64,000 nucleotides of DNA from Rhizobium altiplani. GTDB lineage: Bacteria; Pseudomonadota; Alphaproteobacteria; Rhizobiales; Rhizobiaceae. The notes beneath the pieces are model-generated. The model saw only the letters and a program-made list of their open reading frames with translations. It ran no database searches and was not told where the DNA came from. Shown here piece after piece: positions 54,441 through 64,000 of the stretch. A program made the position numbers and the translations under genes. Position 1 is the stretch's first letter. Each line of letters opens with the position of its first letter. The stretch covers positions 1 through 64,000 of the forward strand of contig NZ_LNCD01000139.1 of NCBI RefSeq assembly GCF_001542405.1, in the 5' to 3' direction.

Positions 54441-54474
54441 CTTTTACTCAAATCATTGAGAGAGCGAGTAAAAG
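54441..54474. promoter_or_regulatory. Nested dyads upstream of cysG
   Basis: CTTTTACTC (54441-54449) and GAGTAAAAG (54466-54474) are perfect 9-base arms 16 bases apart; inside them CTCAA (54447-54451)-ATCA-TTGAG (54456-54460) forms a competing dyad. They lie about 90-120 bases before cysG. Likely a regulator site or alternative RNA fold for the sulfite-reduction operon; the regulator is unknown. Confidence 0.5.
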
Positions 54475-54561
54475 AATACGTGTGCGCGCGGGCATTGGAA
54501 TTTCTGTTTCTTCATTTGCCTGGGCAGAGAGTGCATATTCCGGCAACTTCGAAATGGATTG

Positions 54562-56001
<1,440 letters not shown>

Positions 56002-56003
56002 AC

Positions 56004-56318
56004 ATGGTGGACAAGGTCCTGACTGCCAACCGACTGACGGATGGCATCGCCGTCTGGCTGAACGCCAACGGCCAATGGGTGACCTCGCTGCAGGAAGCCC
56101 TTGTTGCTCGCCATACAGAAGCCGTCGATACGCTGGAAGCAATTGGCAAGAAGTCCTATGCCGACAATCAGGTCGTGGACGTAGCCGTCGTCGAGGTTCA
56201 GGAGAGCAATGGCGTGCTGTGGCCGCTGCGCTTGCGCGAACGCATTCGTGCCCAGGGCCCAACCATGGAATACGCGCCGGGCTACAAGCCCGCCGACCCC
56301 GCATTCATCGCAGTCTGA
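56004..56318 (+). CDS. DUF2849 domain protein
   Basis: A 104-residue cytosolic protein of the DUF2849 family, function unknown. Starts KVLTANRLTDGIAVWLNANGQWV and ends ERIRAQGPTMEYAPGYKPADPAF. The family is found directly before sulfite reductase genes in rhizobia and relatives, so a role in siroheme enzyme assembly or sulfur flow is suggested by context. The start is two bases after cysG and its stop eight bases before cysI. Confidence 0.9.
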   Translation: MVDKVLTANRLTDGIAVWLNANGQWVTSLQEALVARHTEAVDTLEAIGKKSYADNQVVDVAVVEVQESNGVLWPLRLRERIRAQGPTMEYAPGYKPADPAFIAV

Positions 56319-56326
56319 GGAAGCAG

Positions 56327-57997
<1,671 letters not shown>

Positions 57998-58007
57998 GGA
58001 GGGGACG

Positions 58008-58520
58008 ATGACCAAGATCTGGAGAGAAACCGGCTTCGTAGAGAACGATCCCTGGGTGATCGAGACTGAAGAGGTGAAGGCAGTCGAGGGGCAGAAGCCC
58101 CTTCTCGGCCTGGACGAGCTGATCGCCAGGGCCGACGAGAGCAACGAGGTCGGCTTCGGCGTGCTGATCAAGCCGGCGGACGATATTCGCAAGCTCGAGC
58201 CCTACCTCTATCGGCTTGAGATCGTCGCTGTCGCCTTCCCGGCGTTCAACGATGGCCGGGCCTTCAGCCATGCATCCCTCCTGCGCGACCGCCTTGGATA
58301 CACCAACGAACTGCGCGCCGTCGGCGACGTGCTGATCGACCAGATTCCGCTGATGCAGCGGGTCGGCATCGACAGCTTCGCTGTCACCAACGAGACTGCG
58401 ATAAAGCGCCTCACGGAACATCGCCTGCCGGGAATTCCGCATCATTATCAACCGGCTGTGCGTGACGCGGACGCTGGCAAGGGCTATAGTTGGCGCCGTC
58501 AGGCGAAGCCGGCTGCATAA
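58008..58520 (+). CDS. DUF934 domain protein
   Basis: A 170-residue protein of the DUF934 family, which sits beside cysI-type reductases in alpha- and betaproteobacteria and is sometimes called an oxidoreductase without proof. It shows VAVAFPAFNDGRAFSHASLLRDRLGY, then ELRAVGDVLIDQIPLMQRVGIDSF, the diagnostic block. No redox motif or signal peptide is visible. GGAGGGGACG precedes ATG 58008; ten bases from cysI. Confidence 0.9.
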   Translation: MTKIWRETGFVENDPWVIETEEVKAVEGQKPLLGLDELIARADESNEVGFGVLIKPADDIRKLEPYLYRLEIVAVAFPAFNDGRAFSHASLLRDRLGYTNELRAVGDVLIDQIPLMQRVGIDSFAVTNETAIKRLTEHRLPGIPHHYQPAVRDADAGKGYSWRRQAKPAA

Positions 58521-58558
58521 GCACCGGATCGCCGTCAAAGAATTGACGGAACGGTGCA

Positions 58559-59770
58559 ATGAAGACTTTTGAAATCGCGGTGATCGGTGGCGGGCTTGCT
58601 GGCATGATCGCCGCCATCGCCTTGGCTCGCGGCGGACGCAACGTGGCTCTCGTTGCCCCGCCATCGCCGAGCCAGGACCGGCGCACGACCGCGCTCATGG
58701 ATCAATCGATCCGTTTCCTCGACAGGTTGACCTTGTGGGAAAAGTTGCGGCCAGCGGCCGCGCCGCTTTCCACCATGCGCATCATCGACGGCACGAATCG
58801 CCTGCTGCGGGCGCCGATCACCACATTCCGTTCGGTCGAACTCGATCTTGAGGCCTTCGGCTACAATTTCCCGAACAAAGCCTTGATGGGGGTGCTGGAG
58901 ACCGCAATCGCCGGTGAGGGGAACATCACGCGCTTTACGTCGTTTGCGGACGTGATCGATATCGGCACCGAGGCGGTGACGGTCACGCTTGCCGATGGCG
59001 AAATCCTGTCGGCGACGTTCGCGGTTGGCGCTGATGGGCGCAAGTCGAAGCTGCGCGAAACCGCCGGCATCGACGTTCGCACCTGGTCTTATCCGCAGTC
59101 GGCCATGGTGCTGAACTTCGAACACACGCTGCCGCATGAGAATATCTCGACGGAGTTCCATACGGAAAGCGGACCCTTCACTCAGGTGCCGCTGCCCGCC
59201 AATCGCTCCAGCCTCGTTTGGGTCCAGAACCCATCGGATGCCGTCGCCCGCAATGAACTCTCGCTCGTCGAACTGAGCAATGTCGTCGAGGAGCGCATGC
59301 AGTCACTGCTCGGTAAGGTGACCGTCGAGGAAGGTGTGCAGCTCTGGCCTCTATCAGGCATGATGGCCCATCGCTCCGGCAAGGGGCGGATTGCCCTCAT
59401 TGGCGAGGCATCGCATGTCTTCCCGCCGATCGGCGCGCAGGGGCTGAACCTCAGCCTGCGCGATGTCATGGCGCTTCAGGACATTCTTTGCACGCGACCC
59501 GAACTGCCGATCGCGGCTGATGCCGGCGACCGTTTCGATCGGAAGCGTCGCGCCGATATCATGAGCCGCACCGCGAGCGTCGATCTTCTCAATCGCTCGC
59601 TATTGTCCGATTTCCTGCCTGTGCAGATGATGCGCGCTGCCGGCCTGCACATTCTGTCGGCACTCCCCCCACTGCGCAGCATTGTCATGCGTGAGGGCAT
59701 CGAGCCTGGTCGTTCGTTCCGCGATATTCCCGGCGCGATCAAGGAAAAGCTAAGCCGGAAGAAAGCCTGA
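58559..59770 (+). CDS. UbiH/UbiF-type FAD-dependent hydroxylase
   Basis: A 403-residue flavoprotein monooxygenase of the ubiquinone-hydroxylase class. FAD-binding blocks are IAVIGGGLAGMIAAIALARGG (GxGxxG), FAVGADGRKSKLRE (the DG fingerprint) and ALIGEASHVFPPIGAQGLN (the GD-type motif, with Glu in place of the usual Asp). UbiH-family members hydroxylate the ring of ubiquinone intermediates. It follows DUF934 after 38 bases and overlaps the convergent AEC gene by 21. Confidence 0.88.
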   Translation: MKTFEIAVIGGGLAGMIAAIALARGGRNVALVAPPSPSQDRRTTALMDQSIRFLDRLTLWEKLRPAAAPLSTMRIIDGTNRLLRAPITTFRSVELDLEAFGYNFPNKALMGVLETAIAGEGNITRFTSFADVIDIGTEAVTVTLADGEILSATFAVGADGRKSKLRETAGIDVRTWSYPQSAMVLNFEHTLPHENISTEFHTESGPFTQVPLPANRSSLVWVQNPSDAVARNELSLVELSNVVEERMQSLLGKVTVEEGVQLWPLSGMMAHRSGKGRIALIGEASHVFPPIGAQGLNLSLRDVMALQDILCTRPELPIAADAGDRFDRKRRADIMSRTASVDLLNRSLLSDFLPVQMMRAAGLHILSALPPLRSIVMREGIEPGRSFRDIPGAIKEKLSRKKA

Positions 59771-60700
59771 TTTGATCGCAATCAGGAAGAGCGAGACGGT
59801 CACGACGGAAAGCGCCGTCGTGATCAGGATCGTTGCCGAAGCGCGTTCCTTCCAGACGCCATATTGCTGTCCGATGACGAAGACGTTGGTTGCCGTCGGC
59901 AGGGCGGCAAGCAGTACCGCGGCATAGATCCAGACCGGCTCGAAGCCACCGATGGCGGTCAGCGCGAGATAGACGACAATCGGGTGCACGATGAGCTTCG
60001 CCAGAACGATATAGCCGATTTCGGCCGGTATGCGCCTCACCGGCCGAAGCGCCAGCGTGACGCCCATGGCAAACAAAGCGCAGGGGGCGGCAGCCTGCGC
60101 GAGATAGTCGACGAAATGCTGGAATGCGGCCGGCTGATCGATGTGAAAGGCGGCAGCAACGAAGCCGAACGCCGTCGACAGGATAAAGGGGTGGAAGGCC
60201 ACTTTCCGAGTAATGTCGATCGCCAGCCGTCCCGCGGAACGCCGGTCATCGCCTGCCGCTGCCATCAGCGCCGGCGCGACGATAAAGTGCAGCGCGTTCT
60301 CGAGGCAGACGATCAGCGCGACCGGTACGGCCGCTGCTTGGCCGAGCGCCAGCAGAGCGAGGCCAGGCCCCATATAGCCGATGTTGCCGTAGGCGCCGGC
60401 AAACGACTGGATCGTGCAGTCGGCGAGCGAATTACCCCGGATCCAGCGACCGATCGCGAACAGCGCAATGAAGATCGAATAGGTTGCCGCGAGATCGGTG
60501 GCGATGAAGTCGATCCTTGTCAGATCTTCGAAGGGCGTGCGTGAGACGAGCTTGAAGAACAACGCCGGCAGCGCTGCATAGATGATGAAGGTGTTCATCC
60601 AGCCGAGCGCGTCGGCCGGCTGCTTCGTCACCTTGCCTGCGATATAGCCAATGAGGATCAGGCCGAAGAACGGCAGGAGCAGACTGACAATGTCGAACAA
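59750..60700 (-). CDS. AEC family transporter (auxin efflux carrier-like)
   Basis: A 316-residue inner-membrane carrier with about 10 hydrophobic segments, two repeats of five. The N-terminus VSLLLPFFGLILIGYIAGKV and NTFIIYAALPALFFKLVSRT are characteristic of the family; ALPTATNVFVIGQQYGV near residue 270 is the other conserved block. Substrates of bacterial members are organic acids or unknown. The start codon is TTG at 60700 with GGAA upstream; no ATG is available near the homology start. Confidence 0.88.
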   Translation of the reverse strand: MFDIVSLLLPFFGLILIGYIAGKVTKQPADALGWMNTFIIYAALPALFFKLVSRTPFEDLTRIDFIATDLAATYSIFIALFAIGRWIRGNSLADCTIQSFAGAYGNIGYMGPGLALLALGQAAAVPVALIVCLENALHFIVAPALMAAAGDDRRSAGRLAIDITRKVAFHPFILSTAFGFVAAAFHIDQPAAFQHFVDYLAQAAAPCALFAMGVTLALRPVRRIPAEIGYIVLAKLIVHPIVVYLALTAIGGFEPVWIYAAVLLAALPTATNVFVIGQQYGVWKERASATILITTALSVVTVSLFLIAIKSGFLPA

Positions 60701-60740
60701 CGGCTATTCCAAATGCAAATTTCTGCAGGGTGATTTCGGC

Positions 60741-61490
60741 TTAGCCGATTTTCATCAGGATTGGAAAGGTCTGCTGGAACCAGATTGCGACGTCACTGAC
60801 GAAACCGAACATGAAGGCGAGGCCGGTCAGGACGAGGAATATGCCCATGACTTTCTCGACCGTTCCGAGATGCCGGCGAAAGCGCGTCAGGAAGTTCATG
60901 AAGGCGCCGGAAAAGCCAGCGGCGATCCAGAACGGGATGGCAAGGCCGAGGGAATAGACGGCCAGCAGCCCAGCACCTGAGCCAACCGTCTCCCGCGAGG
61001 CCGCAACGCCAAGGATCGCACCGAGTACCGGACCGATGCAGGGTGTCCAGCCAAAAGCGAAAGCCAGGCCCATGATATAGGCACCGGTCAGCGTCGCGGG
61101 CTTGCCGCTGCCCTGGAAGCGCGCCTCGCGGGCCAGAATTCCAATCCGGAAGACTCCGAGGAAATTCAAACCCATGACGATGATGATCAGGCCGCCGATC
61201 TTTGCCAGGAGATCGAGATGCTGGCGAAGCGCCATGCCGATGCTGGATGCACCAGCTCCGAGCGCCACAAAAACGGTCGCGAAGCCGAGTGTGAAGAAAA
61301 GCGCCGAAAACAGCACGCCCCGCCGCGCGTCCGGGGCAACGGCAACGGCGCTGCCACCGCGAAACTGCTCGACGGAAATGCCGGCCATATAGCAGAGATA
61401 GGGGGGAACGAGAGGCAGGACGCAGGGCGACAGGAACGACAGCGCGCCGGCAAAAAGGGCGCTCAACAAGGAAATATCGGCAATCGACAC
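60741..61490 (-). CDS. ccdA: Cytochrome c biogenesis protein CcdA
   Basis: Carries reducing power from cytoplasmic thioredoxin across the membrane to periplasmic c-type cytochrome assembly thiols. The 249-residue protein has six hydrophobic helices and the two redox cysteines in SFLSPCVLPLVPPYLC and FGWTPCIGPVLG. It starts with GTG at 61490, GGAG upstream. It stands alone between AEC (40 bases downstream) and a small exported protein. Confidence 0.93.
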   Translation of the reverse strand: MSIADISLLSALFAGALSFLSPCVLPLVPPYLCYMAGISVEQFRGGSAVAVAPDARRGVLFSALFFTLGFATVFVALGAGASSIGMALRQHLDLLAKIGGLIIIVMGLNFLGVFRIGILAREARFQGSGKPATLTGAYIMGLAFAFGWTPCIGPVLGAILGVAASRETVGSGAGLLAVYSLGLAIPFWIAAGFSGAFMNFLTRFRRHLGTVEKVMGIFLVLTGLAFMFGFVSDVAIWFQQTFPILMKIG

Positions 61491-61657
61491 TTAGGCACTC
61501 CGGCGGCAGGCAATGATGCGCGAAGTCCTATCGCAACCTAACCATCGGGGCCAATCACCTTTTTGCGCTTTCGTTGAAAAAGGAAGGAAGGACGCAGGAT
61601 GCGGAACCGGTGATCGTGCGCCGCCGGGCGCACCATCATTGCCTTCCGCACTACATG

Positions 61658-61942
61658 TTAGCGGTCGCGGCAGACCGTCCTGTATTTGGTGATGTAGTGG
61701 TGATGGCTCTTTTTCTGGTAGGGCTGGTCCCAGCACACCTGTCGCGCATAACGCGGGCGATAATAATCATCGCCATCATCGTCGTACGCATAGCGCGGGC
61801 CGTGCCTATAGTAGCGCGGCGGAGGCGGATCGTCATAATAGCGTGGGCCGGAGCCGAACTCGAAGTATACGCCGTCCGCGAAAGCCGGTGCGCTTACGAG
61901 CAGCGTCGCTAGTCCGGCGGCTGCAACAACTAGCTTTCTCAT
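61658..61942 (-). CDS. Small exported Tyr/Asp/Arg-rich protein
   Basis: A 94-residue precursor. A signal peptide MRKLVVAAAGLATLLVSAPAFA is followed by a low-complexity mature part rich in Tyr, Asp, Pro and Arg (GPRYYDDPPPPRYYRHG) and two Cys (RQVCWDQPY, YRTVCRDR) that may pair. Similar small secreted proteins are common in rhizobia, but no function is known. ATG 61942 has GGAG upstream and gives the signal peptide; the frame open to 62026 would mask it. Confidence 0.75.
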   Translation of the reverse strand: MRKLVVAAAGLATLLVSAPAFADGVYFEFGSGPRYYDDPPPPRYYRHGPRYAYDDDGDDYYRPRYARQVCWDQPYQKKSHHHYITKYRTVCRDR

Positions 61943-62163
61943 GATCGGTCTCCATCTGTATCTTTCAACGCAACGCTTCGGAGCGCTGATGGTTGGGCAG
62001 ATTAGATGTGGCGAATGAATGCGCACTGAAACCGGCGTTCATGTCCCAGTCATGCGGATGATCGCGCCGAATCATGATTCGGTTGAGTTTGGTCGGCGGC
62101 AGACGCAGCGAAAGCAACCGCCTGGAGTCAGCGGCGCGCCATTTCTGTCGTTGCCGTCACCGC

Positions 62164-62391
62164 TCAGTGATCCGTATCCGAGATATGGGGAATGTGCAGT
62201 ACCTGCCCATCGAGCAGGAGCAGAAAATGATCTTCATCGAGTCGATTCACGATCTCGCCTTCTTCGGTCATATAGTCGGTCTTGGGCGAAGGCGCGTTTT
62301 GGCCAGAAATCCTGATCTGCTGAATGACGACATAGGTTTTTCCTCTGTCGTCCTGACACCGAAACCGCCTTTCCTCTTTATAGTTCGACAT
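62164..62391 (-). CDS. Small conserved hypothetical protein
   Basis: A 75-residue cytosolic protein of unknown function, with the pattern YKEERRFRCQDDRGKTYVVI, then DYMTEEGEIVNRLDEDHFLLL. The second block recalls short rhizobial proteins of the same length. GGAGG lies at good distance before ATG 62391, which supports translation. No neighbour suggests a role. Confidence 0.6.
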   Translation of the reverse strand: MSNYKEERRFRCQDDRGKTYVVIQQIRISGQNAPSPKTDYMTEEGEIVNRLDEDHFLLLLDGQVLHIPHISDTDH

Positions 62392-62596
62392 GGCTAGGCC
62401 TCCATCGCATCCAGACGAATCTTTGCTTCGATCGATGCGATTTCAAGGCCCGCCGGCTATTTCCGTCGATTAACGCGAAGAGATTGAAACGCTCCTTTCG
62501 AACGCGCTCAGGCTGTCCACCAAAAAACGCGTCTCGGCGGGTTTCAGACCGGAAGCATGCAGGGTCCGGTTGTTGGCGGAGAAGCCATCAACGAGA

Positions 62597-62752
62597 TTAG
62601 CGGGACGCAGCATTCGCTACACGATTGCCGGCGTTCTGGGTCGCATTGACGGTATTAGCCGTATCGCGCCCAATGCCCTTGATCGTGTTTGCGCAAGAAC
62701 TCAGTGCCATGAGCATGCATAGGGCGGCGGCAACTTTGGCGGTGATCGTCAT
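62597..62752 (-). CDS. Entericidin A/B family lipoprotein
   Basis: A 51-residue lipoprotein precursor, MTITAKVAAALCMLMAL followed by the lipobox LSSC and the entericidin tail CANTIKGIGRDTANTVNATQ. The Cys at residue 20 would be lipidated after signal-peptidase II cleavage. AGGAAAC precedes ATG 62752. The longer frame (62941) lacks a ribosome site and hides the signal peptide. E. coli entericidins are stress-responsive, toxin/antidote-like lipoproteins; here only one copy is seen. Confidence 0.85.
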   Translation of the reverse strand: MTITAKVAAALCMLMALSSCANTIKGIGRDTANTVNATQNAGNRVANAASR

Positions 62753-62851
62753 TGGGTTGTTTCCTGGTTGCAGACGATAGTTAATGCTCGAGACCGCAAG
62801 TTGTTCAAAACGAACGACAATCGAAGGAGAAAAGCGGGGGAAGGGACCAAG

Positions 62852-62887
62852 AAAAGCCCGGCGGGATAGAAACCACCGGGCCTTTTT
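62852..62887. terminator. Terminator-like hairpin with no obvious upstream gene
   Basis: AAAA then GCCCGGCGG (62856-62864), loop of eight, CCACCGGGC (62873-62881), C and TTTTT (62883-62887). Eight of nine positions pair (one C-A mismatch). The A-run at the left gives a T-run on the other strand, so it could act both ways. Confidence 0.65.
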
Positions 62888-63199
62888 GACGAACCTACAT
62901 AGGCGATGCTGGTCCGGCAGCGCGGATTTCAAACGCTGCAATCACACAACGAGCGGCGCGGCCAAAGGTTCCAAGAAAAACGCGTATGCCGAGACAGAAA
63001 GCTTGCGGCACACCTTGGAACTTTTGAACGGCCGGGCCGTAGCAGGCGCACGCGATTACACAGTCTGGCCGTCGCTCTCTGCCGCCTCATAGGTTTGCTG
63101 TTCAACAGCTTAGGAGAGTTGCAGAAGCCAGGCTGCGTGACGGCGCGTCCGAGGGCATCGAATTTCACGGTTCTCCTAGATAACGGAACGTCATTTCTT

Positions 63200-63233
63200 T
63201 TGTTCATAAAATTTATAGACAATATTCGGTCTA
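63200..63233 (+). promoter_or_regulatory. Candidate promoter/operator of the FMN reductase gene
   Basis: Two dyads are visible: ATAAA-A-TTTAT (63206-63216) and TAGAC-AATATTCG-GTCTA (63216-63233). TTGTTC (63200-63205) and TATTCG (63223-63228) could be -35 and -10, 17 bases apart. The ATG is at 63254. Regulator unknown. Confidence 0.35.
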
Positions 63234-63253
63234 ACAACAAAGGAGAGAGATCT

Positions 63254-63817
63254 ATGTCGCTGCGATTGGTGGGTATTGCCGGTAGCTTTAACCGTCCGTC
63301 CAAGACCTATGCCCTGGTCGAGCATATTGTGGGGCTTGCTGCCGAAAACTACGGCTTTTCAAGCAAGATCTACGATCTGAAGGACGTCGGTCCGTCGCTG
63401 GGCACTGCGCTCTGGCGTCGCGACCTGGATGAACAGGCCAGCCAGGTTCTTGATGATATCGTGAAGGCGGATGTCCTGGTCATCGGCTCGCCCACCTACA
63501 AAGGCTCGTATCCCGGCCTGTTCAAGCACTTGATCGATCTAATCGAGCCGAGCGAACTGCGCTCGAAGCCCATCATCATTTCTGCCACCGGAGGCGGAGA
63601 CCGCCATGCCCTGATTGTCGAGCATCAGCTGCGGCCGCTGTTCGGATTCTTCATGGCCCACACGTTGCCGACGGCCGTCTATGCCGCTGACCGCGATTTC
63701 GTCGGCTACAAAATCGCTTCGGAGGCGCTGTCTGGCCGCATCGGTTCTGTCGTCGATGAACTCGCTGCCTTCTCTTTCGTCCCGTCGGCAAGGGCCTCGC
63801 TTCAGGCGGCCGAATGA
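63254..63817 (+). CDS. NADPH-dependent FMN reductase (SsuE/MsuE-type)
   Basis: A 187-residue flavodoxin-fold reductase supplying FMNH2 to two-component monooxygenases, often for sulfonate use. The N-terminus VGIAGSFNRPSKTYALVEHI is the flavin-binding loop and SPTYKGSYPGLFKHLIDLIEP the second signature. AGGAGAGAG precedes ATG 63254. No sulfonate monooxygenase is next to it in the window, so its partner is unknown. Confidence 0.88.
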   Translation: MSLRLVGIAGSFNRPSKTYALVEHIVGLAAENYGFSSKIYDLKDVGPSLGTALWRRDLDEQASQVLDDIVKADVLVIGSPTYKGSYPGLFKHLIDLIEPSELRSKPIIISATGGGDRHALIVEHQLRPLFGFFMAHTLPTAVYAADRDFVGYKIASEALSGRIGSVVDELAAFSFVPSARASLQAAE

Positions 63818-63836
63818 GATTTGGCGGAATGGTGGC

Positions 63837-64000
63837 ATGGACAGTTCGGAGAAACGGGCGATGGGGAGCGAGCTTTGGAGCGTCTTCGACTTTGCGCGTC
63901 GCTATCGGCTGACGATGCGCGAGCAAAATCGACTGCTGATGCTGTTCGGCCCGGTCGCCAGTGCCGCGGACCTGCTTTCGAATGCGAGGCGCAACCAGCT
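63837..64000 (+). CDS. Unidentified gene, 3' part outside window
   Basis: An open frame from ATG 63837 to the window end, 54 complete codons visible. It begins MDSSEKRAMGSELWSVFDFA and continues RRYRLTMREQNRLLMLFGPV, with charged/hydrophobic alternation suggesting helices. It starts 19 bases after the FMN reductase stop, so cotranscription is likely. I do not recognise the family from this part. Confidence 0.55.
   Translation, partial: MDSSEKRAMGSELWSVFDFARRYRLTMREQNRLLMLFGPVASAADLLSNARRNQ

Larger units (their letters stand above)
62753..63253. other. Intergenic region between entericidin and FMN reductase genes
   Basis: About 500 bases with no convincing gene. Open frames here lack ribosome sites and homology. 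It contains a terminator-like hairpin at 62852-62887 with no gene ahead of it, and two dyads near 63206-63233 close to the FMN reductase start. Confidence 0.6.

Noticed and set aside
62470..62613. 48-codon minus-strand frame (MLRPANLVDGFSANNRTL...) after the entericidin gene
   Set aside because: The composition looks plausible, but the start lies inside the entericidin gene, has no ribosome site and I know no homologue.
62597..62752. Entericidin toxin/antidote pair
   Set aside because: Only one entericidin-like gene is visible; no second lipoprotein lies nearby.
62784..63092. 102-codon plus-strand frame in the 500-base gap
   Set aside because: Crosses the terminator hairpin, no ribosome site, odd composition.

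Overview
The window looks like chromosomal core sequence from an alphaproteobacterium of the Rhizobiales, most likely Rhizobiaceae. Evidence: high-GC codon usage, an E1-beta pyruvate dehydrogenase subunit carrying its own lipoyl domain, fused IspDF, the dusB-ntrB-ntrC-ntrY-ntrX-(dat)-hfq-hflX order, LpxI in place of LpxH, an EipB (DUF1849) periplasmic protein, and a GTTC-N7-GTTC LexA box. Species cannot be fixed by reading alone. No rRNA, tRNA, CRISPR array, phage block or recognisable defence island was seen; apart from the insertion-sequence end at the left edge the gene content is housekeeping.

Layout. 1-1313: right part of an IS1182-type element, cut by the window edge, ending in terminator hairpins. 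1380-7632: small genes: a PAP2 membrane phosphatase facing a minus-strand row (RidA, GDPD, FemAB-like acyltransferase, HIT), then eipB, a small hypothetical and an exported pentapeptide-repeat protein. 7884-21015: the translation/envelope supercluster rpsB-tsf-pyrH-frr-uppS-cdsA-rseP-bamA-lpxD-fabZ-lpxA-lpxI-lpxB, closed by a bidirectional terminator shared with convergent gltA. 22627-25070: a comEC reading frame broken by three small frameshifts, overlapping the 3' end of lexA. 25051-29558: lexA with its operator, a VOC protein, kdsA and a chemoreceptor. 29974-39740: central carbon and lipoate block: eno, an FtsB-like protein, pdhA-pdhB-pdhC, an SGNH hydrolase, a GNAT, lpdA, a GlsB-type membrane protein and lipA. 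39813-42542: P-loop kinase, RatA/COQ10-like protein, CinA-type amidase, ispDF. 42703-52810: the nitrogen-regulation supercluster dusB-ntrBC-ntrYX, dat, hfq, hflX. 52875-54302: mazG and a deaminase. 54562-59770: siroheme/sulfite-reduction operon cysG-DUF2849-cysI-DUF934 followed by a UbiH-type hydroxylase. 59750-64000: AEC transporter, CcdA, small exported or lipoprotein genes, an FMN reductase and the start of an unidentified gene.

How the genes work together. The first supercluster couples translation factors, UMP kinase, undecaprenyl and phospholipid precursors, outer-membrane protein assembly and the lipid A pathway, with many 1-8 bp start/stop overlaps implying translational coupling. kdsA adds the Kdo branch of LPS. 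eno-pdhABC-lpdA-lipA with gltA links lower glycolysis to the TCA cycle and makes the lipoyl cofactor needed by PdhB and PdhC. NtrB/NtrC and NtrY/NtrX lie next to hfq, so nitrogen control and RNA-based regulation are linked. CysG makes the siroheme used by CysI.

The most noteworthy sequence signals are the frameshifted comEC, the LexA box filling the -35/-10 spacer of the lexA promoter, a strong imperfect hairpin between rseP and bamA, nested dyads before cysG and pdhA, a perfect stem 43 bases before rpsB, an intrinsic terminator with no gene in front of it near 62.86 kb, and a 47-base identical block shared by the lipoyl-domain coding parts of pdhB and pdhC. I did not find convincing evidence of a wholly new multi-gene system.
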